NCBI GenBank assembly: GCA_015680685.1
Contig: MNCI01014171.1
Span: 3,293-37,257, forward strand
Source of the DNA: Gnetum montanum
Taxonomy: Eukaryota; Streptophyta; Gnetopsida; Gnetales; Gnetaceae
DNA: 33,965 nucleotides
Direction: 5' to 3'
Each line of letters opens with the position of its first letter. Within the stretch, counting starts at the first letter, position 1. Of the stretch, positions 20,254 to 31,652 are shown in pieces. The notes beneath the pieces are model-generated. The model did not search any database and had not been told where the DNA came from. It was given only the letters and a program-made list of their open reading frames with translations. The position numbers and the translations under genes were made by a program.

Positions 20254-22880
20254 TGTTATTCTTACATGTGCTATCTAGTCTTAGCAAGATCACCATTCAC
20301 TTCATTGGAATAGACCCATTATATTGAGATCTATGCATGCTAGGAAACTTAGGTTAAAGAGTAAGGCACACCAATCTATTTGTTGTCTAACATCAAGAAA
20401 TTCTTGTTCTCACAAGCAAGACAAATCCTATCCACCAGTGTCACAGAAGTGTCAAGTGGGTTACACACATCTAGATGAGTATATACCAACCTTCACCTTT
20501 ATCTTGCATCAAGATGAGCATATGCAATGGCAAGACATGGAGGGCAACATCATATTACCCCTTGATTGATTGGTTTCTAGAATGCTACTCCAAACTCTTG
20601 CCAGACTAGGCATTTAGAGCTATGGTGTGGAGTACGTAATGGAGGATCATGATTATTGTGACTATCGCCCAAGTGAAGCATAATGTGCATAGGACCACGA
20701 ATAGGCAGAGTACCATGAGTACATGAAGGGAAAGCAGTTCAGTAACCCTTTGTTCCTATAGGGCCCACATGATGATGAGGAACCTATTTCTCATGATTTC
20801 CGTTCACCCAAACCTCCTCCACTACATCAGATCATCTAATCCACCATACAAAGTAAACAATTAGAGGACTAGGAGTCCTAGGGTGGTGGAGGATTTCACA
20901 AATAAGACCATGGCAAAGGGAAGGAGGAACGTGAAGATCAAGGCCATCACCAGAGTAGAGGAGGGGATCGACACAGTGGTGGTGGTAGTTCTCCTCCCTC
21001 TTCTCCCTCTTCTCATTCCACTTTGTCTTCACCAAGTTTTAACTCTGATTGCAACTATCGTAAAATGGATCAGGGTGATGGTGATCAGAAAAATCAGCAT
21101 TACCGCAAGGATAGATGGGGATGATGTAAGGAAAAGCATTACCAATCATGTGAGTCTCATTATCAGGAAAGAAGAGGTAGAAAAAATCATCATGGATATC
21201 ATGGCCATCAACAAGACTATGACTTAGATGAACCACTACTTGCTACTCGGAGCATACTTAATATAGCCAAGGTAGCTCAAATACCCACCAGGCACTTAAA
21301 AGATAACCAGATCAAGTGCCTTGACATGAACAAGATCTCCAAATTTGAAGGAAGATATAATTGTGATCTGCAAACTCACTTGCAATCATTTCATGATGCT
21401 TGCACCCTACAGAATATAGATAATAATTGACAAAAACTCAAGCCATTTCCCTAAACACTCATAAAGGAAGTGAAAAGCTAGTACCAGATTTTGGAGCCAG
21501 AATCAATCAGCCGATGGAGTACAATGCTGAAAATTTTCAATGATAAATACCAAACCTACTATAGAGTGTCTAATTTGAGAAGAAAAATCTAGGGATGGAA
21601 ACAAGGTGGTCATGAACCTTTGGATGCAACCATGGGTAGATATTACTCATTGCTACATCGATGCCCTGGTCATGGCTACTCTTAGTGAGAATAGCTCTGC
21701 CATATGATTGATGGGCTCCGCTTTGAAACAAGAAAGACCCTCGGCATTTATGCTCAAGGATGACTATTGGAGTTAAGGGCTCATCAACTATAGTGCCTAA
21801 TTAAGTAGGTAGCCAAAGAAGAGGAGGAACTAAGGAAAAATGAAAGCGTAGAAGAACATAATTGGCACCCTTCCATTTGAAGGAAGGAAGTTCAATTTTG
21901 TGAAGATGAGGAAGAATTACCACTGGGTGTAGCGGTGAACTAAAAAACCTTTCCCATACAAAAATTTGCTTCTAAAATTTTGATCAAGGTTGACAACATG
22001 TGGGATTCTTTGGATGAAAAATTTTAAAGTGTTCTTAAAATCGTAGAGGAATCTAAAGAACAAAGTAATGATCGAGATTAGCGTAGGAGAAGAGAAGTTG
22101 AATGTGCCTACAATAAAGGTAAGGACAAAGTTGCTATAGTAGAATGGGTTGCAGACTCTGACATGGAGGAAGATGATGGATGTGACATATGCCAGTATGA
22201 ACATCCTAATGGGTGTTATCCTGTGGTGTCACATTTACAAGAGTCTGGGATGTATGTGTTGAATCCTCGCTTGGCAAAAAGGCAAACACCATGAAGATTG
22301 CCTTATCCACAAGGCAATCCCAAGTAGTTTCACCAACAACAAGGATATTATTCAAGTGGAGCACCACTACAACCTTATGACTATTATTAGCAATGACTAC
22401 CCTTACTGGCGACCATATCCTTATGGGTACTACGTTTAGCAACTAGTCTCCCTGTGGGACTCTTCTAGTTACGCACCTTTTCAAAATCATTACTACCCCC
22501 CAGAATACTTCTGAACTTAGTCTCCATCACCTAGGGGGGAGAACCCACATCTATACTATCCTCTGTCACCTTCTCCTACCATACCTACTCATCAGCTCTC
22601 AACTCAGCTACCTCCTGCTCCACCTATGCAGGGAGAAATACCACCATAGCCATAGCAATGTAATGTCACAAGGGTTGTCAACTTACAACTAGCTTCTCAG
22701 CTGAGTCAACTAGAATTGAAACCACAAATATGCCCTTTCTTTCAGCCCAATATCCCAAACATACCTTCACATTCACCTATGGCCAATGCCTCTGAACCTC
22801 CAATCACTTCAACCATTCAACCCTTCGAGCAACCTTCAAGACAAATACCTCCCAAAGTATAAACCATCATGTTAACACAT
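20254..22880 (+). pseudogene. gag: gag region (broken)
   Basis: Frames are broken by many stops and shifts. The clearest part is about 21290-21660, where the translation passes KFEGRYNCDLQTHLQSFHDA and then a segment whose expected Trp-Tyr reads stop-Tyr (S*YQILEPESISRW), followed by FNDKY. This fits the plant retrotransposon Gag core with its conserved Trp positions; the stop is explained by TGG to TAG. Upstream (about 20640-21230) is an Arg/His/Ser-rich stretch, and downstream (about 22130-22660) an acidic segment with CDICQYEHPNGCYP and then Pro/Tyr/Ser-rich sequence. The CX2C...H...C pattern in the acidic segment may be a zinc-binding remnant. Several short open frames on both strands here (for example 20883-21227 and 22206-22442) are shadows. 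Confidence 0.7.
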
Positions 22881-22898
22881 GTTTTGATGGACTAGATA

Positions 22899-23240
22899 AA
22901 GGCAGGTCATCTTCCTCAAAAATTGACTAATCTAGGGAGTCCCCTCATATACCTCCAAGTGGTAGAAAATGAGCTATGCAAAGCTCTTTTGGATTCGAGG
23001 TTAGATGTCAACTTGATTTCACATGATATGTTCAAGAGTTGGAACCTACCCCCATTGAAGAAAAGAAACATTCGACTCAAGCTGGCAGACCAATCCATTA
23101 CTGTTCCCTTAGAATTGGTAGAAGATATTATGACCATTGTTTGTAGGTGGTCCTATCCTGCTGACTTCCCGATCATCCATGTTGTTAATTGCAAGGGGAA
23201 TTTTTGAATTATAATGGGAAGAGCTTGGCTCAACATGGTG
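22899..23240 (+). pseudogene. Aspartic protease domain (inactive)
   Basis: The open frame from 22923 reads CKALLDSRLDVNLISHDMF, matching the retropepsin active-site region that in plant gypsy elements is ALLDSGASVNL-like. The catalytic Asp is present but the Gly of the D-S/T-G triad is Arg, consistent with a G-to-A change (GGG to AGG). A later segment, IIMGRAWLN, follows a stop and corresponds to the hydrophobic Gly-Arg block at the end of the domain. The protein would have processed the Gag-Pol precursor in the particle. Function is lost by the residue change and the stops. Confidence 0.75.
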
Positions 23241-23860
23241 GATGCACAATTGGGACTCCGAGATCTTTCCCTTGAAATTTTATAATAAAATCATTTCAAG
23301 AAGATTGAGAAGAACTATGTTCCACACATCATGTACAGTGACTCTGGGTGTGACTATGTGCAATAATTTTGAACTATTAAATGAGCATTCATTCAAGAAT
23401 CCAGTCAGTGTACCACTAATCGAGAAGGTGCTTAGTGGCTAACCGCTAACTTTGATAGTAGCACTCTATGCATGGAATCATCTGAGGGCCTTGTATGTGC
23501 CTATATGGAAAGCATGGATGAATTGGAAAAGTTCCATCAACAAGTCTCTATTGTTGATGACAATAATGATTTGGGAAAGCTACAGATCCCAGAAAGCTTT
23601 AAATAGGATCCCCTGGAACTAAAATCCTTATCGGCCAATTTGGAATATGCATTCTTGCAAAATGGCAAGCAGGTAATCATTAATGCCACTCTTGCTCTTG
23701 AACAAAATAAAAGATTCCTAAATATGGTGAACAAATGGGTAGCCTCTTTTGCATGGTCATATCCTAAACTAATAGGATTTGATCCTAGGGTATCCCAACA
23801 TTAGATCTATATCAACCCCTCCGTTAAGCCACGATAACAGCCGCAAAGACAGTTGAATCT
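23241..23860 (+). pseudogene. Protease-to-RT linker (broken)
   Basis: This lies between protease and reverse transcriptase. About 23600-23760 reads ANLEYAFLQNGKQVIINATL, corresponding to the '..LEYAFL....VII...L' leader that precedes the RT domain in Athila/Tat-type polyproteins, and SFAWSYPKLIGFDP matches the 'AW...D..GI.P' block. Frames shift several times. Shorter open frames such as 23242-23442 are fragments of this linker in shifted frames. Confidence 0.7.
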
Positions 23861-24690
23861 AAACTGAAGAAAATCGTTAAGGATGAAATTGAATAATTAC
23901 TGAAAGTAGGGTGCATTTATTCTATTGCAGATAGAAAATGGGTTAGCCCACTCATTATTGTGCTAAAAACGAATGGAAAATGGAGGGTCTGTATAGATTT
24001 TTGATTACTAAATATGGCAACATTTAAGGATCACTTCCCACTTCCATTTGTGGATCAAGTGTTGGATACAATTTTAGGGCATTGTTACTATAGCTTTTTG
24101 GATGGTTATAGTGGCTATAACCAAATCTAGATCATGCCTGAAAACCAGGCCAAGACAACATTTACAATCCCTTGGGGGACTTTCACATATAAGAGGATGC
24201 CCTTTGACCTATGCAATGCACTTGCAACCTTCCAATGTCTTGTCCTTTTCATCTTTCAGCAACAGATTTGCAATGGAGTAGAAGTTTTCATGGATGACTT
24301 CTCTACCTATGGAGCAACGTTTGAATAAGCCTTGGACCACATTGAGCAAGTTTTAAAAAGATGTGTGGAAACTAATTTATGGCTTAACTAGCAAAAGAGC
24401 CACTTGATGGTCCAAGAGGGCATTATTCTGGGGCATCAAATTTCACAAGAAAGGATTGGTGTGGATCCTGCAAAAATTAGGATTATCCAAGGAATCACTA
24501 GTCAACTAGGCACAATAAAAGATGTCCAGTCATTCCTGGGACACACTGGTTATTATCAACACTTCATTGAGAATTTCTCGAAGATCGCCAAGCCATTGGT
24601 AGAACTAACAAAGAAGGACACTTCATTTGTCTGGACTAGGGAATGTGAGTCTACATTCCAAACACTGAAATAGAAACTCATAGAAACTCT
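23861..24690 (+). pseudogene. Reverse transcriptase domain (broken)
   Basis: The translation contains, in order, KWVSPLIIVLKTNGKWRVCI (fingers), HFPLPFVDQVLDT, YYSFLDGYSGYNQI with the first catalytic Asp, MPFDLCNALATFQC (the usual MPFGLCNAPATFQR block with changes), FMDDFSTYG with the catalytic Asp pair intact, GIILGHQIS and VDPAKI, and finally DVQSFLGHTGYYQHFIENFS of the connection. Stops interrupt it after CIDF, NQI, ATFE and LWLN. The 24134-24328 and 24404-24673 stretches are open pieces. The enzyme would have copied element RNA into DNA. Confidence 0.93.
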
Positions 24691-25090
24691 AACTCTATGG
24701 GCACTTAACTAGTCTAGACCATTTCACATCATCAAAATGCATCTAATTATGCATTGGGAGTTGTGCTCACATAGTTGGATGACCAGAAACATCCATATTA
24801 CATGCACTATGCAAGCCGAAGCATTGTGGGTGCTTAGCTCAGTTACACCACCATTGAAAAGGAATTAATGGCAGTGGTGTTCACCTTGGAAAATTTCTAA
24901 CACTATGTGCTCAGATACAAGGTGTTTGTACATACTGACCATAGTGTCATCTAGTTCCTTATGAGCAAACCAACAATGAGTCTTCATATCATACAATGGC
25001 TCATGATCCTTCAAGAATTCGACCTTACTATGATGGACAAAAAGGAAACTGAGAATGTGATTGATGATCACTTATCTCGATTACAATGGG
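24691..25090 (+). pseudogene. RNase H domain (broken)
   Basis: After the RT the translation reads HYASRSIVGA, YTTIEKELMAVVFTLENF, YKVFVHTDHSVI, WLMILQEFDLTMMDKKE and NVIDDHLSRL. This is the gypsy RNase H series with its TEKELLAVV and TDHAAL blocks and the DHLSRL end. Two or three stops lie inside. It would have removed RNA from the RNA-DNA hybrid during reverse transcription. Confidence 0.9.
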
Positions 25091-25269
25091 ATAGCATAGA
25101 GGAGAAAGAGCCACTCTCCGACCAATTTCTAGATGAACTCCTCTTCATTGGAGCAATTGCCAAGGAAATGCCCATAGGATCAACTTGGTTTAGCGACATC
25201 CTTAACTATATTTTAACACAATAGTTACCAAATGAGTAGGATCATCAGAAGAAGAAATAGTTTCTTTAG

Positions 25270-26440
25270 AAGGCCATGCACTTCATGGAAATCAACGAAC
25301 ACCTTCACAAGGTGTATGTAGATGGCTTGGTTCGATGGTGCATCCATGATGAGGATAAGCTACATGTCCTTCAAGATGCTCATGAGATCCCTTGTGGGAT
25401 CCACTATGCTAGACAACGCACAACCATTAAGATCCTACTTGCAAGATATTACTGGACTATACTCTTTAGAGATGCTCAATGGTTTGTCTGCTCCTATGAA
25501 CAATGTCAGAGAGATGCTGGGATAACAACATGAATGGAGGGACTTCAATAGTGGATCCAACCACTAGAATCCTTCAATATTTGCGGCATTAACTTCATGG
25601 GTCCCATTGCACCCATGTCCAATGGGAAGGCATATATCATTGTCATAGTAGAATACTGTACCAAGTGGGCAAAGGTGACAGCCATTACCGATTGTTCCTC
25701 AGCCACAATCACATGGTTTGTCCAATAGCAAATCATGAATAGGTTTGGGTTGCCATGTGCACTTATTTTAGATATTGAAACTTACTTCACAGGCAATACT
25801 TTTCATAAACTTATGTAACACCTAGGGGTTGAACATAAATTTACAACACCCTATCACCCCCAAGCCAATGGGCAAGCCAAAGTCACAAATAGGGAGATTA
25901 CAAAAATCCTAACTAGGACCATTAGCAAATATAGGAGGGATTGGAGCACAAAACTTAACAATACCCTCTAGGCCTATCACTCAACATGGAAACTTCCTAT
26001 AGGCTACTCTCCTTATGAGTTAGTGTATGGAAAACTACCAAAACTTCCAATTCAAGTAGAACTCTGAACACTATCCATTGCCAGTGACTTGGGTCTTGAC
26101 TTATCACTAGCACAACGAGAATGACTCACAACTTGAATGTGCTAGATGAGAATCGACTAGTAGCCCTATCATCAAATGAACTACATAAGGCCTATAATAA
26201 AAAGCGTCATGATCTTAGGATTCAAAAGGTAACATTTCAACATGGAGATAAGGTACTCTATTGGAAACCCACACATGTACCACAACATACTATGTTTCAA
26301 ACACTATGGGAGGGACGTTATATCATTTCTAAAACCTTTCCGTCCGAGGTCATACTTATACACAAACATGAGGATTCCATGAAAACATAGTTAGTCAATA
26401 TGCAACAATTAAAACCCTTCTATGAATCTCACTGAACCAG
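25270..26440 (+). pseudogene. Integrase (broken, catalytic residues lost)
   Basis: The N-terminal zinc-binding region is seen as HEIPCGIHYARQRT and WFVCSYEQCQR; the first Cys of the expected CX2C pair appears as Tyr. In the core, the first catalytic Asp block reads GINFMGPIAP (usual GIDFMGP, so Asp to Asn), the second reads LILDIETYF (Asp kept), and the Glu block reads NGQAKVTNREI (Glu to Lys). Both losses are single G-to-A changes. The C-terminal part (26121-26390) reads FQHGDKVLYW, WEGRYIISKTFPSEVILI and LVNMQQLKPFY, fitting the GPY/F-type end of gypsy integrases. No chromodomain is seen. Shadow frames on the other strand are ignored. Confidence 0.93.
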
Positions 26441-27110
26441 TGTCACTGCCCCCTTGTCACATAGTCAACCTAGCTTCATTTTCTAGATCTCCTCCTCCCA
26501 GCATAATCATGGGGGAGATCACTATCCATGCTAAAATTCTCTACTAGCTCCTCGTTTTTTTTTGAGAATTTTTATTTTTATACATTTTTTGTTTTACACC
26601 ATCATTCGTATGTTTGACCATTCTTATTTACTTTTTTCTTTCTTTATTTCTTTATTTCTACATTTATATACTTGTCTTTTGGTTGTTTTATCCCTTTCGC
26701 TAATAAGATGTCTTACTATCATAGAATGTGCTAGTGCAGTTGTGGTGGTTTGCATGTTATGATCCACCTATTATAGCTAGTTCTTGCCTTAGCATTTTTG
26801 TTCTAGATAGCTACATCATACTTTCAATTCATGTAACATGCAGTGAGTCCACATCATCCACCCATCCACAAAATCCATGGTTTTCCCTATTTTGGAAACA
26901 TGTAATCCCATTTCCATTAAAAAAACTTTAATCAATTTGTGACTTGTGTAGTTTATGGACTTCAAGAAGATCCAATGGTTTGAACAAGGTGTGACGTCAA
27001 AGGGAATGCAAAATTCCTTGTACTTTTTCATTTCCTTGTATGCGAGAGTGTCCTCATGGACTTCTTACCACTCTATATCCTCTCTTAATAGGAAGCTAAA
27101 TAGCCATCTA

Positions 27111-27275
27111 TCCTTACATGGTCTAGTCTTCATCATTCAACAAAAAAAAAAAGATGAGGATTCAAAGCACACCCCATGGACCAAATGCATGTAAAAAACC
27201 ATGGGTCTTTGCATGGTGTTGTCCCCATAAAAGAAAAACACACACACACGCAGATGGAAATTCAAAGCATAGCCC
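27111..27275 (+). repeat. Pair of hairpin-bearing repeat units (large element copy)
   Basis: Unit 1 has stem CTTCATC (27128-27134) pairing with GATGAGG (27153-27159), one G-T pair, around an A-rich loop. Unit 2 has CCCCAT (27223-27228) facing ATGG (27254-27257) around a loop with a CACACA run. Both are followed by ATTCAAAGCA. The arrangement matches 9151-9310, but loops and parts of the stems differ. Confidence 0.65.
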
Positions 27276-28298
27276 CTAGACCACCCCTTAAGGGCTACAT
27301 GCACTAATTATGGGACTTGTTTTGTCCCCTCTGACTAAGGCCCTTTTTCACTTCCTATATTTCACCCATGTTGGAATGGTTGTTGTTTTCTAAGAGAATA
27401 CTTTTTTCTCAAGGGATGGACTAGTCTTCGAATGTTGATGCAAAGTTACTAAACGTGGCTGGTTTTGGGTTTGGACTTAGGATGGATTCTACTAGGTCAC
27501 TTAATCATACACTTCACAAGGGACTTCATGTGATCACAACTAGGAACTCAATTTCACACCCTCTTCTCTTCATCCATTTCTTTCAATTACTTACCTCACT
27601 GGTAGTTTTATGTTTTGATTATCTATCGTACTTTGCTAGAACTTGTAAATTCTTTGGCTAGTTCTCATGGATGTGAGTATTAACTTGCGATGATCATTAA
27701 TTAACTCTAGGGCCCATAGAATCCTATGTTGATGATGTGCAAGGGCTACTGAGGCTACCATCTACTATGGGGAGGACCCACTTGCATATCCTTTGGTTTT
27801 ATTTTTTAGTCTCCTATCGCTTTGATATAGTTGTCCAATTGTTTCAGTGCTACCCATCATGTGACTCTTCATCTAACAAGTTCCATACTATGATATTCTC
27901 CTAATTTCGACTCTTCTTTTGATCACAATCTTCCTTACTCTTTCTCTGATACTTTTCTTTGATTTCTACATTCTCAAATAACCCCAATGTTATGTTACAA
28001 TTCACAACTTTGGACTTTTAATTCATTGGTCAACATAGGTCAACTCCACAGAACAACTATGTCAACTAGGCCCCGTATATGCAGCCCCTTGCGTTTACGC
28101 AGCCCCATTGATGCATGGAAAAAATAATATATATACCCAAATTGTGCCTTTGAAATTTGTCCATTTCTTCACAAAGCTAGGGGAGGTTTTTCATTTTTCT
28201 ACATCAAGTCTTCTTTCTGAGCACATATTGTTTCTACTAAGTGTCTCAATCCAACCATTCTTTTACCTATTTTGCTAATGGAGGTATGCTATACATTG

Positions 28299-28330
28299 TG
28301 GGGCAGGGGGGGGGGGCGGGGGGGGGAAGG
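28299..28330 (+). other. Long G-run inside the element
   Basis: The tract is GTGGGGCA, then eleven G, C, nine G, then AAGG. It is a polypurine stretch interrupted once by C and lies between the noncoding block and the third coding region. It could act as an internal polypurine tract or form a quadruplex, or it could be a sequencing or slippage artefact; the run lengths should not be trusted exactly. Confidence 0.6.
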
Positions 28331-28599
28331 TCAATGATTATTATGATTACCAAATTATAATGATTATCAAATCCCTAACACCTCTTAGGCGATAGACAAG
28401 AAAAATAAAAATAACAAAAAAATTACAAATTAAAACTCATTATGTGTTATTATTTTTTCTAACCTTTCAACTACACTCTGGGGAACCTAACAGGATGCAT
28501 GTGTCAGTTTCATAGCTTGGTCAAAATGAGAAGGTGTATGATTGTCATTTTGAGTAACTAATACACATTATAATTCATGGTTATCTTGTGATTGTAGAT

Positions 28600-31410
28600 G
28601 GAACCTAAACCGAGCCATCCAAGGGAAGAAGGACCATCCCAACTAAGGGAAAAGTGACCTAGAACTAGAAGAGGATGAGGTGCATGACTTCAAGAGCATG
28701 CATAGGGCTCACACACAACTTGTCCCCTTTGTGAAGGACATGACATGAAATCTGTTCATTAGATTCCTGAAGAGGATGTTCCTAGTGAACAATCATGAAG
28801 GGACGAGACTCCAGTGGTAGCACCATGGCTCTAGGTCACCTTGACCTAGGCTTGTATTGATGCTATTAAGTTGAATGAGTTGCAACGAGTAGTCCTTCAG
28901 GAGTTGAACTTCGAACTATTTCTAGAAAATGCATCAAAAGAAGTCAAAACTCAACTATAAAATTCTCCTATGTGGCCAATCATCACATCTAGTGGTGAAT
29001 GGTACCTAGGAGAAACTTATCTCTTCTAGAAAAATTGGCAACCAGGATCCAGAGTAAGAATCAAGGACATTCATGTATCTTACTTTGCAAAGGCAATCAC
29101 AAAAGCTCTTGGGTTGCTGCAAAGGAAAAGGCAATGGTGGAGATTCCCAAACAAGTAGACCCTGAGGTAACAAGGAAGTGGATTAGGCAGTGCTATGGGG
29201 TAGAATGTAAAGATTTTGGCATAGTAACCACTACAGATATGGTTTACTCAAAAATTGCATCTTACCACCTGAATCCAATGGTAAGACCCAGAAATATCAC
29301 TGATTACTGTGCTCATGCATGTGCCACTCTAAGCGGAAAGTTCCCATTAACCTTCCATAGTTACTTTTCCTTAAAATTAAGAAAATATTTAATGAAAAAA
29401 AAATGTGGAAGGTAAGCTCTACCCTTTCCCTACCTAATCAAAAAGTTGTGCAAATGGGTAGGGATAACACAATATGCCAATGATACACTTTGTCACATCC
29501 CAATTACCTTGTGGCATGAGATGATAAAAGACAAGACTCCTACCACAACACGACTAAGGAAAGAACAAAAACCACCTCCATCACCTACACAAACAACAAG
29601 GTTGGGCTCACAGATGATTGTAGAACACATACGTGAGATCTAACAATCACTCTTTAGCCAACAAGAGCAATCAGTAGGAAGTAGTAGTGGAGAAGGCCCT
29701 TTAGTTTATTGCCCTGCAATGAGGCATCTTGAATAAGTGGATTAATTAGTGAGTCTGCTAGAAAGAGCAGGGATGATGTTTTTTGTTGCATGAACACAAG
29801 TGCTTGTAAGAACAAACCCCAATGTTCAAGAAGTAATGGTGTCCACCCAACAACTATTTTCTAAAACTTCAAGAAATTCCACTACTTTCTTGGTGTGCTT
29901 GGAGGATGGAGAGGGGGCGATTGTCCTAGTAATGCAACACCAGTGACAAGAAGTTATGGTAGAAGTGGTTGTTGATGTAATCACTATGATCCTTAATGCA
30001 CCTGTGGCACCTGTACTAGATGTACATGAATCAATATAGCCCAACATGAAGAATTGTTGGATCAACTGGTAGGAATTGGGCAACCACTTTTAGATGTTTT
30101 TGATCTTCTAGAAAAAATCACTACAACTCAGTCAGAGCTGCGCTCAGCAAGGGGCAAGTGCCTCATCTTAGAGGGACAACATGAAGTAGCCCAGGTCGAT
30201 CATTAACGCTTAGCTAGGGAAGTTGCCTAACTAAGGATCCAACTTGCTAATCTAGCTCTCCTCAACCATGAACTCATTAGGGATGAAGCTTTTCAATAGC
30301 TTCAAAAAAAAAATTTAGATAATTGAGAACAAGTGAGAGTTAAAAAATATTTGACAGGTCCTTAACAGATGCTCATTCTTACAATCTAAATAAAAACTTG
30401 ACAGAGGTTTTCTAGGAGAATGTTAGGTTGATAGTAGAAGTTCATCACTTGTGCAATGTTGGTCTTGAAAATCAACAAATGAAAGATTTCATCCATCAAC
30501 AGTAGGAGGAGCTAGCCAAGGTAAACATTGATGTAAGGAGATTGATGGCTGAAAATCATAATTTGTCCATGGAGGAAGTTTGAGGCTTACAACAAAAATT
30601 AGCTATTGAAATCGCCGCTTGGAAAAATGAGGCCCTTAAGTTTGAATGAGTAAAAAATTGCTATAGGAACCAAGTGGGATTGGAAAAGGAATTTAATGAA
30701 AAAGAGATTCAAGTTGCAAAGGCTAAGATGAATCAAGAACTATGACAGCTTAGGGAAGGAGGTGAGGTGTGGCAACCCATCTTCGATGGATTGAATGCCT
30801 ACAACCAAGCTGAGATCCATATCAAAGAGTTGCAGGTAGAAGAAATGATAGAATACATGGAATTAGCCAATCTTTAATATGCAAACCTAGCTATGCTGAT
30901 AGCTAGAAGGCTATGGTAAAACATGGAGAAGCAAGTGGCCACCTGATATTCTTTACATGAGGGTGAGTTCCAAGCGCATAAAGAAACAAAACAAAAGTTA
31001 GAAACAACAAATGCAGAACTTGAAGTTCTTTGTACCCATTTTGAAGGACAATATGTAGTTGTAGAGAACTTGGCCTGATGAAAGAATGATTACCAGCATC
31101 TACAGACATCAATCTGAATATTTGATATCAAATAGAAATAGTTCACTACTTGGTTTGTTAATTTGAAGGAACGTTTTCCTGCACTTCCATGTCTTTGGGA
31201 TGTTCCTATTCTAGCACACATTAGCAAAGCTACCTAGACAATGAACAATCCCAAAAGAAAAGAGAATAAGATGAGGGCATTGTTGGAGGCTTTTTGATTA
31301 CCTTCAAAAGTTGCAGTAGTTGTAGGGGAACCATCATCAACAACTCAACAACCACATGCACTAAAAGCTAGTGAAGGCCCATCAGAACCACCGCCACCAA
31401 GGACTGTGTA
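28600..31410 (+). pseudogene. Third coding region: plant transposon-protein-like part plus coiled coil (broken)
   Basis: From an ATG at 28600 one frame with stops runs to about 29160, with a basic start, a CX2C-H motif (CPLCEGHDMKSVH) and SSGEWYLGETY. The frame then shifts to the open segment 28999-29415, whose latter half (about 29147-29415) reads TRKWIRQCYGVECKDFG, HLNPMVRPRNITDYCAHACA, LSGKFPLTFHSYFSLKLRKY; it continues past a break in FPYLIKKLCKWVGI. This layout resembles the 'putative plant transposon protein' domain linked to Athila-type elements (a life-cycle role is not established). From about 30050 to 31240 the translation is rich in Glu, Lys, Leu and Gln with heptad-like spacing (LLDVFDLLEKITTTQSELRS, ENHNLSMEEV, KQKLETTNAELEVL), that is, a long coiled coil, and it ends in Pro-rich SEGPSEPPPPRTV near 31410. 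No signal peptide or membrane segment is visible, so I do not call it env. Confidence 0.5.
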
Positions 31411-31640
31411 ACTTTCTCTAGCAACTTCAGCATTTTTGGCAGGGTGGAAAATCCATTGCTATCAGGGTGTTCAATTTCCTTGTCTAGGAACATCACAATT
31501 TTATAATTTATTTTTCTATACACTTGGGCACTTCATATATTGATAGAGTCAGTGTTTATGTAGATGTGTTTTGTTATGTGTGCTATTAATAACTTCATAC
31601 CTTTCAAATTGTAATAAACTTGATGATGAGTTTCCACATA
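31411..31640 (+). other. Untranslated sequence before the 3' LTR
   Basis: About 230 bases between the third coding region and the purine-rich tract. Near its end it matches the equivalent region of the deleted element and of the minus-strand element (GATGATGAGTTT... compared with CGAGGACAAGTTTT...). Confidence 0.5.
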
Positions 31641-31642
31641 GT

Positions 31643-31652
31643 TGTGGGGGTA
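31643..31652 (+). promoter_or_regulatory. Polypurine tract
   Basis: TGTGGGGGTA directly precedes the 3' LTR and is the expected start site for plus-strand DNA synthesis. The corresponding positions in the other two elements read CATGGTAGTA and ATATGGATA, so only this copy keeps a good G-run. Confidence 0.65.

Larger units (their letters stand above)
26441..28590 (+). other. Post-integrase noncoding region of the large element
   Basis: This T-rich sequence has no convincing gene. 26540-27860 is collinear with 8526-9850 of the deleted element. It contains the hairpin-bearing repeat pair (about 27111-27275) and a G-run at 28299-28330. Short open frames at 26562-26762, 26728-26931, 26955-27194 and 27455-27661 are not conserved as protein between the two elements as far as I can judge. 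Confidence 0.7.

Noticed and set aside
20883-21227. 114-codon frame within the gag region
   Set aside because: It overlaps the Arg/His/Ser-rich Gag stretch in another frame; Val/Ile-rich shadow without a domain.
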